Shown piece after piece: positions 48,565 to 63,500 of a stretch of DNA of 64,000 bases. Numbering within the stretch: position 1 is the stretch's first letter; every line of letters begins with the position of its first letter. The notes under the pieces were generated by a model. That model saw only the letters and a list, made by a program, of their open reading frames with translations, made no database searches and was not told the DNA's origin. The translations under genes were made by a program, and so were the position numbers. The stretch comes from Sinotaia quadrata (taxonomy: Eukaryota; Mollusca; Gastropoda; Architaenioglossa; Viviparidae), in assembly GCA_028829895.1 (NCBI GenBank), contig CM054181.1:11180501-11244500 (forward strand), given 5' to 3'.

Positions 48565-51500
48565 AAATTCTTACATCAGGAAAATTAAATCTGAAGCTGT
48601 ACACTTGAAACAATTCCAGTAATGAAAATAAAACAAAGACCAAAAAAACAAAAATTAAAACTGGCATATCACAATAGTAAACATATATCCAACAAAGTTT
48701 AAGTCATAAAAAATAACTCTCCAACAGTTTCTATCCTTCAGCCAAGTTATGCAACCACTTACCTCTTCTAGAACAAAGTTAGTCAGGTCCCACTTGTACT
48801 GTATGGTTGCCTCCCTTCTCTTCCAAAATTCTAGAAACAGTGTACCTGTAAGAGATCTACAATATACTAACAACACTTAATGTTTTCTGGCTGCTTAAGA
48901 ACATAATACCTATAAACTATTGTTTTGAAAGGGTGAATACAGTATTTATGTTGTGTTGTCCTGGACTTTTTACAGTTTTCATTCCACATGCACCTCACAT
49001 ACAAACATACATAACCCTGCACGCATATTAAAGAAAGTCAGACAAACATTCATGGTGTATGCATGTCAGAGACTGTGACAAACAACCAATAGGTCTGTAC
49101 ATAGCACTGACAAACAACCAATAAATCTGTACATGGCACTGACAAACAACCAATAAGTCTGTACATAGCACTGACAAACAACCAATAAGTCTGTACATAG
49201 CACTGACAAACAACCAATAAGTCTGTACATAGCACTGACAAACAACCAATAAGTCTGTACATAGCACTGACAAACAACCAATAGGTCTGTACATAGTGCT
49301 GACAAACAACCAATAGGTCTGTACATAGCGCTGACAAAAATCACTGAAGGACTGAATAAAGTTGTAAAAGCGAAGATGATGATGTAAATGAAAGCAGTAT
49401 GCCACGTTTACCCACTGTTCATTTCTTTGATCAATATTTTTTATCTCCCCTTTTATGTTACATAGACATATTTACAATATATATGTCAATATCTTTGCAA
49501 TTTCTGGTAAATTAAAGAACTTCAGAATATGGTACCTGTTAGACCTATCTACAATAAACATTTTTTTCTGGTAAATTAAGTATATGATATCTATAAAAAC
49601 TGATGTAAACAACGCCTGTCAACATGTCATGTGCTATTTCAGATAAACTCGGTAACTTTTGTAATGCCTACAACTATGACTATGCTGGAGTTACTGGTTG
49701 GCATTGTATTAGATGGTGTATCCAGAAAGATCTAATGGTGACTATAATTTATATTTTCCTACAGTTGTACTTTAATAAATGAGAATGAAAAACTAAAATA
49801 ATAATTTTATTTCTCTTATTTTATTTTAACAAATAATGGTTAAATTTCTAGGCTATATTGCTATGAAACTTTGTAAACTCTCCATTTGCTGTGAATATAA
49901 TCATGCTCAAACACATGGAATACTAAGACCACAAAACCATTTGAGAAATAATCTTTAAAAGCTATAAATCAAAATGCAACTCACCCCACAGTGACATGAA
50001 GATGGCAAAGAAGACAGTGGCACCATTGTCAAAGATTCTGCTGGCTGCTGCATGTGAGCATGCCTCATGTAAATGCCAATATGGACACTGAACATCGCAA
50101 AGGGGACACATAGTCACATTTCTTCTCTCATCACACAGTTCTTTGCTGTGCATGTGAACAGAAAATCACAAATCTAGTATTGAGATATTAATGTAATTAA
50201 CTATTTGCAAGACAAGGAACAAAGTTTAACCTGGCTATACCACACTACAAATGCGAAAATATCGAATCAAAATATTCACTCTCATACAAATGGCCATACT
50301 GGCCTAAGTTTATCGTCAAGTCTGAATTTTATACACATTACCATACTGGCCTAAGTTTATCATCTAAGTCTGAATTTCATACACATTACCATACTGGCCT
50401 AAGTTTATCATCTAAGTCTGAATTTCATACACATTACCATACTGGCCTAAGTTTATCGTCTATGTGTGAATCTCATACATATTACCAAATTGGCGTAAAT
50501 CTATTGTTTATGCCATATTCTCATACGCATTACCAAATTGGCGTAAATCTATTGTTTATGCCATAATCTCATACACATTACCAAATTGGCATAAGTTTAT
50601 CATCTATGCCTTCATGAATCTTGTTCCTGCAGAAGTCAGAGCAAAAAAAAATGTATTGAAATTTTATTTGCTATAACATAAAGATTGGAGTCAGGGAAAG
50701 GAGTGGGAGGGGTCTGGTCCAAACATGTTAATGCTTGATTACAATAAGCGTTGAACAGTTTTAACTGTATTACATTTTGTCCACAAAACTAAAAGCATGA
50801 AATAATCCCATTCTTTTAATAAACAATGGACTATGAAGTCATTTTGTAAAATTAAATTATTTTTTCAGCACTAAAAACAGTTTTATTCAGCATCAAAAAT
50901 TTATTCGACATTATGAACAATATGGTAGAAAAGTGTTTTATAAAACATACCATTAACTTCGAATATTGATAAACTGTCATATCTACCAACAATGGCAATG
51001 TTATACCTACATCAAACTAGTAATATTACTGTACCTGATATCAATTACCTAGGAATATATTAAGGTGCATGATATGAAAGTCACCCACCTAGCGATGTTT
51101 GTGTACATGATGGCCAGGCCATATATGAACACAGCCAGGCCAACAACTGAGGCCGGAACAAGCATAGAAGTGTAGAAACCCAGCCACACAAAATACAAGC
51201 CAATCTTTTCACCTAGATAGTATCTGAAAGACAAAATGGAACATCTCTTTATGTGCACTTAGACACTGATTAATTCAAAACAAAACTAAATTAATTCAAA
51301 CACAGCCAAAGCGAACAATAAAACATTTCCACTGCTCTACAATTAAACCATTCACAAAAATTATATCTTCCTTACTGCTCAGTTTCTTAGATGGTGAAAT
51401 ACTTCTGGCACTCCTAATAAGAGTATTCTTTCCTGAAATTTGAGCATATCAAGTTAGAATTGCCACAAAATTTTAAATTAAAGAATACTGAGAATTTTAA

Positions 51501-54500
51501 TCTCTTGTTTATTTATCTTTTCTTGCCAATCCCAGACCTGCTATAAAAGCAAAAGCCATGGCTATTTATTTTTGATATAACCTAAAGTAACAAATCTAAA
51601 CTACTGTTCACAAGAAAACAGTTTTACTCAAACTTGTCACCAGCAGTGGCAATGATACCTACATATGCACGAGAGTAATCACGCTTGTACACAAACAAGC
51701 ACATATATAACTGGTGTGGGGCAGCAGTAAGTGCAAATGTTACAACATATTCTTTACACTAAGTGTGATCTCATAAAGCAAACAAAATGTGCACCAACGA
51801 GCAATAGTTATTTTATGGTGGATGGTTGTGAGCACTAAAGTGTACAAACCAAAGGCAAAAATTTTAAAAGTAAAAATAAATAAATGAAATGGATGTTTGT
51901 TTTGTTTCTTAGTAAACAGATGCACAATAAACATGATGGTTATGCTTTTTTTTCTAGCATTCCCTCTTTAATTTACTTTTTAAATTTTTCTTCAAATTAA
52001 AAAGAAGAGGGACTTTTGTCCAACCAGTTCATTTTGGGAAACTGATTTAATTATCCAGTCCGGATATTCAACAGACCTCTGCATTGCATTTCAAACCAAA
52101 CTGATGCTATCCAGAAGTCCAGACAACTGAAGCGAAACACGATTCACCTTAAAACTGACATTTCTGTCTCAACCTGTCTTGTAATGATGTATAGAAATAG
52201 ATATGTTCTAAAAATATATGTGTTCTAACCGAATGTGATCCAGAGGCTGGAATTTAAAACAGTTCTTCCACCAAGCCCAGTGGTCAAAGAGACGTTTGCG
52301 TTCATTCTCTGCTGAGCCTGCTTTCCAGTGGCCCTATGAAAACAGTCAAGACAAATAACTACATCATTTCCAAAGTAATATATGATGTTACATAGACTTG
52401 ATACACTCATAAAGAGCTTAATGAAACTTCTAAAAATAGGAAGCAGATTGTCCCAACCAACATGTATTTCCTAAAGGTGTGCATAATATATATATATAAA
52501 TTATTAATGAAAAGAATCCTCCCCACCTTCTTTAGCACAGCACATAAGATTGGCTGCATATCACATCACGTTCCTTTTACTGTGGACAAGATAACCAATC
52601 TTTACCACTAGTTTAAAATTGGTAAAACATTTTTCACTAAGATATACTGGAGATCTATCTGCATTCCAATTACTATAATACAGAAAATCTCCCAGCTTAA
52701 AATAATACAATGAACACTGGGTCTTCACTGGTCTTCATATTATAATAACTATAATACAGAAAATCTCCCGGCTTAAAATAATACAATGAACACTGGGTCT
52801 TCACTGGTCTTCATATCATTATAATAACTACAATACAGAAAATCTCCCGGCTTAAAATAATACAATGAACACTGGGTCTTCACTGGTATTCATATCATTC
52901 AATACAGAAAATCTCCTAGCTTAAAATAATACAATGAACACTGGGTCTTCACTGTTCTTCATATCATTCTAATATAATTCAGTACCGAAAATCTCCCAGC
53001 TTAAAATAATACAATGAACGCTGGGTCTTCACTGGTCTCCATATCATAAAATTTGCACAAGTTCAAAACATGCTGAACAATAATTAATCGAAAATATTTC
53101 ACTTATATGCAACAGTCCACTAGATAAACTGATCTTATTTTTTGTTGTTTCAATGAATTTTAATTACTGAAAGGAAATGTTTGCACCCATGTTATAAGAA
53201 TAAAGAGTAAACAATAATATCTGGAGTTCTCTACCTTTACTATAACAATGCAAAGTTAATAGAATAATATTTGGAGTTCTCTAATTCTACTATAAGAACA
53301 TCAAGTAAATACAATAACACTTGGAGTTCTCTAACCTAGTTACAATTAAAAAAAAGTAAACTTGGGCTTTCTATCCTGATAGAACAAGACTGGAAAATGT
53401 GGCTATAATAACAAAAACCATCCTGTTCTTTGTTTAAATTTTGAAAATGTTTACCTCATGCAAGGGGTATGCTGCCTCATAAAATCCATCAGCAATCATT
53501 TTCTTGACACCTATATTCATGAAAAGAACACTGTTTGGAATGCCATTTAATATGCCAAGAGCCTAGATATAAAAAAAGTTGCTATTAATATAAATAAAAT
53601 TTTACATTTATATATCATGTGTGTATACAAGCATAAACAACAATGGGATCAGTTTTTATAAAAGTCTTAAGTGCCACATTCTTCATTACAAAATATACAA
53701 TAAACCAGGAGGACATTTAAAGGAAAGGGATGTCAATCAACAAATTATTTTTTTTTAAATCAAAAAAGTATAGAATAGTGTTTGGGATGAAAAAATTATG
53801 CATTCGAAATACTGTTATAAGAAGTTGTAATGTGATAAAGTCTGAGGTTTACATACTTTGTTCCAAGTGACAGGTCACAGAGACAGACCAAACAATGAGT
53901 TATAAATGCTGATAGCATTTGCAAACATGCTATCAGCATTTATAAACACAAATTCAAAGTTGTCTGAAAATGAAATAAGCACTGAATGGTGTCATGCAAA
54001 CAGACAAAAGAAATTACAATTTGCATCCACAGAAATATATACACACAAATATACACCAGGAGACCTAGTCAAGATATTCAGTCATCCATACTAAATGTAT
54101 GTAGAAAAAAATACCAAAAGAATAAGCTTTCTGTTTGTCCTCAGAGAAACTCTTCCTGCGCAGAATGAAGTCCACAATCCATGTCCTACAGGCATTGCTG
54201 AACATTGTGTTCTTGTCCTCTGGGATTTCAAACCTGAGCAATATGAAAAAGAAAGAGTAACTGTAGTTCTAAAGCAAATAATACACACTTACATAAAATT
54301 GTGCATATACAAAATGTTCATGTACACAAACATGTGTCTGCTGTCTGGGAAAACCCAGGTACAGTCACTAAAACTGATTTTGCGCTACAGCCATTTGTAG
54401 TGGTTTACTCCCCTTTGATAGTCCAGGGAGGCATGTACTTAAAAAAAAAGTGGGCAGATTTTGTGATAATGAGGTCTAATAAGCCAAAATATTGTGGTGT

Positions 54501-57500
54501 CTGAGATTTGTGCAAACCTGGCACAAGCACAAGTAAGAAATACTTCCTTACTAAGTGACAACACAGATTTTAAAAAATCCATAATCTAACAACCACAACC
54601 TAATTACAACCCACAATTTAACAACCCCCAACCTAACTACAACCCACAATTTAACAACCCACAATCTAACTACAACCCACAACCTATCTACGATCCACAA
54701 TTTAACAACACACAACCTAATTACAACACACAACCTAAATACAATCCACAATTTAACAACACACCTAAATACAATCCACAATTTAACAACCCACAACCTA
54801 AATGCAATCCACAATTTAACAACCCACAACCTAACTACAATCACAATCTAACACCCACAACCTAACTACAACCCATTATCAAATAATCAAAACCTATCTA
54901 CAATCCATAATATAGAAACAAATCTTGATTCAGTCAAGTATTATACAAACAAACTCTCTTTTAAAAAGGTGTGTAAAGAAACTTGGTTCAAGTGTAAATG
55001 ATTAAAAGTATGTCAACAATCTGATTCAGGTCCAGGTGAAATCCAAACAAACTTTGTTTCAGGTCCATATGATTATATAAACAACTTTTGATTCAGGTCC
55101 ATATCATTATGTAAAGCTGATTCAGCTAGGTGATTTATACCAACAAACTTTGATTCAGCCGAATTACACCAACAAGCCTTGATTCTGAAAGGTGGTTATA
55201 TAAACAAACTCTGACTCAACCAGGTGATTATATAAATGTGCTAAGTATTAACAAAACAAATGAAATTATAAGTGATGATATAACTTCACAATTTTAAAAA
55301 ATCTTTTACTTAAAAGTAATACTTGTACAAATACTTACAGGTATTCCTTGTCATTTGAGTAAGGACAGGTGTACTTGCGCTCTATTGGTGGCATGACGTC
55401 AGGGTCTACTTCAAATGGCCTCATCAACTTTTTATAAAATCTGCCTGCAGCATCCCACAGTCGTGTAGACATTGAGTGGACTGGACTCTATGACCCCAAC
55501 AAGAGGCAAGAAAAACTTTAAAACAGGCAAGCTTCAGCTCTAAACAATTTCATGAAAAACAAAATTCTCATAAACAAAATTTTAATTTTAGTTGCAATAA
55601 ATTGCAAAAACAAACTTTAAAATAGGCAATACACAACCTATATGCAATTCTTACATGATGAAAACAAAATTTCAAAAACATTATTTTAAAATTAAATCCA
55701 TTATTGCTTTAATTTCTTTAGTCCAGAATAGTGATGAAGATGATGACATCATTAATGCAAAACTAATGGATTACTTTTTTTTTTTTATACTGAAATACTA
55801 ATTAATTCTGGTCGAGACTCACAAGTGATGTTCTTTCATTTAAAAAGACAGTACATCATCATCATCATCAAATAACTTTTATTAATATTATTGCTATTGT
55901 TATTATTATTTCACAAACATTCATGCAAACATCTCCTGCCTTGCTTGATATTCACTAAGATTTATTTGAGAAATTTTCTTTTATAAGCCTTATTCATTTA
56001 GTCATGTTAAAAGCTAATAAAGTACAGAAGTAAATAGTTCCTTTTCAAGCTGAGACATGCTAACAAGATATGTGTCTTACTCTGTGAAATCTCAGAACTT
56101 GTAAAATTTCAAATCTGGCATAGAGATTTAACTTTTAGATTTCATATTACGCAATACAGTGAGTTATCTTTCTTTCCCTGACCTTCAAAATTATGTCAAT
56201 GGAACACAATTAAGCCTCTGTAAAATTTATAAGAAATATGTACATATATACACTAACCTAGCTCGATGTCTGTGCAGTGTGACTAACAACTAAGAGAGAT
56301 TGAAAATGCAGGAATCGGCATCGTTTGAATGACAAATCATCATCTCACACTCAGGACATCACCAAGTCAGAAAAGTTTGGGTTTGGCATACAAATAAAAT
56401 GGAAATGCCTACTGCATTTGAATTCATGCTAAGAAAAGTCATGAAAATTGAGAACTCACTGCATAATCATGAGTTGGTGTAAATCCCTCCTCAAACAAAT
56501 ATACGCATTTATGCTGGCATAACTCTTTGCAAAATAAAAGTATTTGAACACTTGCAGAAAATTACTCTAAATAATTTTTAATCAAACACAGCACACACAG
56601 CACACTTATTATAGGCTTATAAAATAATTTATGCTTTACACTGCTTTGTGAAACCATTCTAAACTTTATGCCAAAATATAATCCACAGATGTATACAGTG
56701 GTTAAATAGGTCAAGTGATGAGTACTTTCTTGCATTTTGATTTATTTTTTAATATGAATAGGATCTTGTCTCATTTCATTTCATATATGGACAAAATATT
56801 AATACTCTTTACAAGTATGGTCAAATAGGTCAAAGTTCACTACACACCTCTAATTATAGAAACAAGATTTACATGTCTAAATATAATCCAATGAGTGAAT
56901 CTCTGAGGCATACATTGTTAATGAGTTGAACATCTATCAAGTTAAAAATGTATTTTCTTGTTATTCAATGAAATATAAATATACACAAAATTATCATGTT
57001 TTCATAAGAATTTTTGTCAAAAAATATCACTTTTAGACGTTAAGCATTCAATTGCTTGTTTACTGTTTCAGAAAGATAAAATATACATGAAATTGCATAA
57101 CAATTAACAAAAACAAACCAAGCAAATGGCACCATGTTAATAGAGTATGCACTAATTCTCTACTTATAAAGAGTTCGAAACTTTGTTAGTAAAAACCTTC
57201 AGGAAAAAGCATTGTTAATAATCTATATCACATAATCAGCAGCAGTTTTCAAACCCTGGAATCACTTTCCAATTTCTATTACAAAGTATAAAGAGTTGCT
57301 TCTGGACAAATGTTTGGGTGTTACTTTAAAATTGAATCCTTGTTTTACAGCAAATTCTTGTTTTTCAACACTTAGCCATCTGCTAAGGACAAAACATTAG
57401 TGCTTCTTTGATACTTGTATTTAATACATTTAATAATAATAACTATGATATATATATATGAACATTGCTAAAAAGATTATTTTAATATATAAACACTCAC

Positions 57501-60500
57501 AGATTTTTCTACCTAGGACAACATGCAACCTGAATAAGCCAGGATTAATTATGACAAAAGGATTAATAAATAAATAAATATGAATATTACTTTAGGGAAG
57601 TGATGGACACTGCATAAGAAAAAGTCTGAAAACTGCTGAAATATAGGATTGTTATCAACCTAATATATATGTGTGTGTGTGTGTGACTATCTAAAAATAT
57701 TAAAAGTACAAAGCAAATATACAGTTCATTATCTGAAAAATTAAAAACAGGTGTACAGTGCCTATCTGAAGCATTGCACACAGCAAACTTAATTAAGTTA
57801 TAAGCTAATTAATGATATTATATATTCAAATAGGTGCTTAAAATTTTCATACTAAAAAACTATTTTGATGCTTTGCTTTATATACATGAAAAAATAATAT
57901 AATCTGCCATTTTTTTATTTACTGAACTAAATGCTGCACAATAAACAGTTTATTAAAGATTTTTTTAAAAATACTGTTGATCTATTAATTCTCATTAGTA
58001 GATACACATTTCTAACTGTACTCCCAATTTCCTCACTAAAGCCAACATACTGTAATGATAAAGGAAAACGAAGCCATTTTAAGACTAAGGGTATTTTAAA
58101 AATGGAAAAAGCTCAAAATTCAATATTAAAGAATGAAAACCAAAAAATAAGCTTGTTTAGCAATACCACCTTCACGACGTGTATCATATTTTCTGCTGAC
58201 TGAAACATTTATCATGCAAAATATAATTAGAATTATTTAAATCTGTGTCAGTCTTCAAGACAAGGTCATGAAATATTACATGTACAAGAAGACAGGAATG
58301 TGAATTCAATTAAGAAAGTCTTCTTTATTTTAAAAATATATTTTAGCAATTGAATTTACTGCACTGTATTTTCTTTACAAAGTTAAGCATAATAAGGCAA
58401 GATTGCAATACATTGTGCTAATTATAGAATAAACAAATACACATTGTTTTCTTCACTAAACAACAACAAAAGATGCTTTATTTTTATGTGATAATGGAAA
58501 CTACACAAAACCTGACTAAACACTGAATACATCCATTGTTTTGGGAAGGTAAAAGGACAAAGAGCAATGACAGACACATGCTCCTATTTATCTCATTCTT
58601 TATCCTACATGCTTTCTGATCTGCCAGCATTACAAATCACAGAACCAAAGTATTTTTAACAGTGTGCATGCATATACATTACAGTATTACTATACAATGT
58701 CTTGTGCAGAAATCAGAGAACAAAGTATAATGTTCACATTACTATAAACATCCTGTTCAGAAATCATAAGAATGAAATATAATGTTCATATTACTATAAA
58801 AAAATCCTGGTTCAGAAATCATAAGAATAAAGTAAAATGTTCAGAAAATTTGTGAACTGAAAAGGATGCACACTTTCAAAACAATTTAAGAAACCATGTT
58901 AAAAACAGAATGAAGGAGCAACTCTCCAATGCAATGTCCACAACAATTAATTAGATTCATAATTATTCAAAGGTACTTGCTGCTGAGGTACATCTGTGTG
59001 ATGATTAAACATACAAGTTGTGCATGCTCATTCAATATTACTTGCGTTTAAATCAGTTCTGTCTGATTATCAAGGTACAAATTGTATATAACTCGTTGGA
59101 AACAAGTACACTATAATCTGGATGTTGTAAAGAAAGCTGGCTTTGAATAGCAAGCACAATATATGCCACTGATATGAGTTGGAGTTTAATGGGTACTTGT
59201 GACTACACTATAATAATAAACTGAATACATGGTCACATGTCACAAAGTGTTAGGATTTAAACAGTCAAATGTAAGTAACTATTACAATGTGAAGTACTGT
59301 CTGGTGTACACAGGTTACATATGCTGAGAATACATAGTTGGTGTTAAACTCAAATGGAGATAGTATATGGTTACAAGAAAATTATTCTGAACAGTATGAG
59401 TAATTATATGAAAATGTTATATTGCAAAATGCTCATCTGCTTATGAACAAAGTATGCATGCAGCTGTATAACAAAGATGCAGAGTGAAGTGTGTCCTCAT
59501 CTCTGTAATACATGTGGCAAGTTACTAAGTAGAACATGATAAAAGAATGGGCATAGCAACATTGTGTGGTATACAGTAGGCTTGTCACACTATAAGAGTA
59601 TACATGTGATTAAAACAGTAAAAGGAATGTGTGTTACACTATAAAGAGTATGCATGTTACACAGTACAGAGTATGCACATCACACAGTAAAAGATAGACA
59701 TGTCACCATAAACAGCATAAAGAGTATGCATGTCACAAAGTACAGGGTATGTGTGGAACACAGTGAAGAGTATTATGTCACACAGTGAAGAGCATCCATG
59801 TCACACAGTAAAAAGTATGCATGTCACACAGTAAAAAGTAATTATGTCATCCTATAATGAGTATGCATCTCACAGTAAAGAGTATGTGTGACACACAGTA
59901 AAAAGTATGTATGTCACACTATAAAGAGTATGCATGTCACAAAGTAAAGAGCACCCATGTCATACAGTAGAATATGCATGTCACACAGTACAGAGTATGT
60001 ATGTCACACAGTGAAGAGTATTCATGTCACAAAGTGAAGAATATGCAGGTCAAAATAAAGTTATACATTACTGAAATAAAAAGTATGCTTGCTAATCTAA
60101 ACTTAGATGTTTGATATTACACAGTTCAAAGGGTAAGTCTGTCATTGTACTGAGATTCTATGGTCCTCATAAAAAGAAAAATATCAATCAAGAATGGGAT
60201 TAATCAAACATTTTACAATTATAAGGTATCACATCAACATATTCACTTTGAAATAAACAATTAAATAAAATTAAAGTATTCCAATAAAATATTTAACTGA
60301 TTGATAAAGATAGGATTTGTATATAAAGTATTCCAATAAAATAAATAAATGATTGATAAAGATAGGATTTGGTTATAAGTTTTTGGTGTAATGAATACAA
60401 AATTAGTAAAAGATACTTTCTACTTCACAGGAGACATTTTATCATAATTTCTACTGCATGGTCAAATTAATATTGTTTTCTTTGAATGTTCCTACTGAAT

Positions 60501-63500
60501 TTACTTAATCCTTTCCTACAAAAGTTCATTATAGTTTTATTATTTTAATATTTGGTATTTAAAAGGAAATACCATTATGCAGAATGTAATTTTAAATTAA
60601 AGCAATGTTCCTAGCATAATCATCACTATACAACCAACACTCACAAGTAACAATAACCAAACACATACAAACATACGTTTTCACTTTTTAAAATTTTATT
60701 TCCATGTTTTAATGTTAAAAGACAAAGTTTTGGTATCAGTAAGAAGTGCTGTGGTGTGAGAGTTAGATTTGTAACCAAAAGTTAGCTAACCTGCAAGTGA
60801 TGAAACTTGCTTGAATGTTGCTGTGAAAGTTTCTGAAAAAACCATAACCACACATCATAAGCCAGCGAACCATGCAGAACACAGGACATTGCCAAAACAC
60901 CAAGTAGCAACAAAGAAACATTTCAATGGTGAAAAATACAAGCAACTACAGGAAAACACTGGCTAATATTAAATACAAAACATTTTTAAAAATACCAATA
61001 AAAATAAGCAACATCATTTGCCAGGATAAGGTAGGGGAGAATAAATTCTATGTAAGTAAATATTAGAAAAATATTAAGTTTACAAGAGTTACTATTTGCT
61101 GTTCTTCATTCAGTTTTCTAGTTTTTTAAGGTTATTTTAATAAAATTCATTTTATTAAATACACTGCATTCTCTCTCTCTCTCTCTCTCTCTGCACTTTC
61201 ATATGAAATAATAAAATAAAAATACATACATAATCCTTTAATCATATAAACCGGGAAAGAAAATTTATTTATGTTATGGTTGTAAAACAACTTTTATGAC
61301 TGTATGACATACAAAAAGATATTTTTTCTTCATTATAAAAGCAGACAAGTCATGACCTGTTTTGGGTCAAAATATTTTGTAACAGCTTAATAAAGATTTT
61401 AAAATATGCATTTAATTAACATCAAGTGCTACTCACAGCAATTATCTCCATCAAAAATTAACTGTTTTGGAATTGTAGCAATTTATAGGACTGACTTATT
61501 TATTTGATTTGTCAATATCTTGTCTTTATACATTTTAAAAGGTAACAGTTTTGTTTTATTTATTGTGACTTTTTATTTCAAAACAAACAAGCCTGTATTC
61601 AGTGAACAAATGTCACAATTTTAACAAAACTCCATTTTACTTTTAATGTAAGTAAAGAATTTAATTTATTTCAACAAATGTTGAAAATTCTGGTGACAGC
61701 TGACCTCTTAACTCTATAAACCTAACAGAGATAATTTGCTCAATTCTGCAAGTATTTGTTTTCTTTTTATTTCATGATTTTGTTTGTTTTTTATAACAAA
61801 GATATAATTTACTCAATTCTGTAAGTATTTTTTTCTGTCTATTCCATAATTTTGTTTGGGTTTAAAAAAAAAAACAACTTAAGGTGATTATTTAGTTAGA
61901 TGACATTTCTCTTTTAAAAGAGCTATCATTTATGAACTGCTTTCTCTTTCTCTTTTACAATTAATTAACGTTAGATGACATTTCTTTTTTAAAAGAGCTA
62001 TCATTTATGAACTGCTTTCTCTTTCTCTTTTACAATTAATTAACGTTCCATTCTCTGAACAACAAAGCACTCTAATTACCTACTTCTCTCTTTACAACAA
62101 AACACCACAAATGTGAATTATCTTTCCTTTCTTTCTGTAACAAAACAAATGAATGACCTTCCTTTTCCATTTCTAACAAGTGTTTACCATATTTTTACCT
62201 AATACAACAATACAATTACAATTATTTTCCTCTTTTAAAAGAAAGCATCTATTCAGAAGTTTTTCAAATAAAGCATACTTAAACATTTTAAGTGGTTATC
62301 TGTTTTCATTAGAAATAAATCTTGTCCAGATGATGTGCAACCAAAATTTTTACTTTTTTGGAGCATTAACTATTTTATTTATGTAGATTTTCACATAAAA
62401 CTGCACTTATACATTTTAAGTTTTCATCTGTTTTCATCAGAAGTAAGTCTAATGTCCAGATGAAGTCTAATCAAAGTATTGATTTTTGTGCATTTCATCT
62501 ATAAACTTATGTATAATGTACTTGTGCATTTTAAACATATTAATTTTATGAATTCCTTCCCTTTCTCTTTCTAACACCTACTTATTTATGAATTACCTCT
62601 GCATTATTTTAAAGAACACATATATTAATTACCTCTTCATCATCTTGCAAACACTTTGTTTATAAACGTGATGTCTTTTATGTTATGTCTGTATGATATA
62701 TACTGGTCTTTCTCCTGTTTGCACTATGCATATGAAGAGTATTTTTTGTCTGATGAATAGCTGTTGTGCTTTTAACTGACAGTGCAGCCATTTATTCTTA
62801 TTTAAATAAAATAATCATGAAAAATAACAATAATAACAGACATTTTAACATTGATTAAAAAAATTTGCCATGCAATATGTCACATTAAAATTGAAACATT
62901 TATATGAAAACTGTAATAGATTACTTAGTATTTGTATCTATTCAAATGTATATCAATGTGTGTGTGTATAAGTGCATATGTGTTTGGTAGGCATGTACAT
63001 GTGTTACTATTTGTACGTAATGTGTGTGCACATGCATGTGTTAATATTTGTATGTAATGTGTGTGCATATGCACCTGTATATGTGTGCATGAATTTGGTG
63101 TATATACATGAGTACTTGTGAGCATATGTCTATGTGTGAACTTCTTTGTTGGGCAACAGTTAGAATTTCTTACATAAGACACTAAATTTTTAAATGTAAA
63201 ACATGTGGCTATCATTCAAAGCCAAACAAATTAATTTCATAATTTAGAGAGAGAGTTACATACATTAATACATTATCAAAGTACTATTTCTTATATTTAC
63301 CTGTAATTATTAAATTAACTCCTGAATTACAATTAACCTACAAATTCATTATTTAAAGTGTTATTAGTTAATTAATTAAATATTGGATAAAAATTTAAAC
63401 CTCCTGAGAAAATTAAAATATACTGTTAAATGAGAAAACCAGTCATTAAACACAAAACCTCTTTCATTGGAAGTCGAATTTTCAAAATGTCTGCATATCT

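Noticed and set aside
49028..49405. Cys/Trp-rich minus-strand frames that look like a secreted repeat protein
   Set aside because: Three frames of the same 32-bp tandem repeat.
53511..53562. Longer version of anoctamin exon 4 starting at 53562
   Set aside because: Open but out of phase with exon 3 and without family similarity; the acceptor at 53511-53512 fits both.
54095..54400. + strand frame [12 protein letters not shown] with an acceptor-like TTTGTCCTCAG
   Set aside because: Shadow of anoctamin exon 3, whose minus-strand translation matches the family and fits in phase.
62925..63215. His/Thr-rich minus-strand frame
   Set aside because: Arises from the TGTG/CATG repeat; low complexity only.
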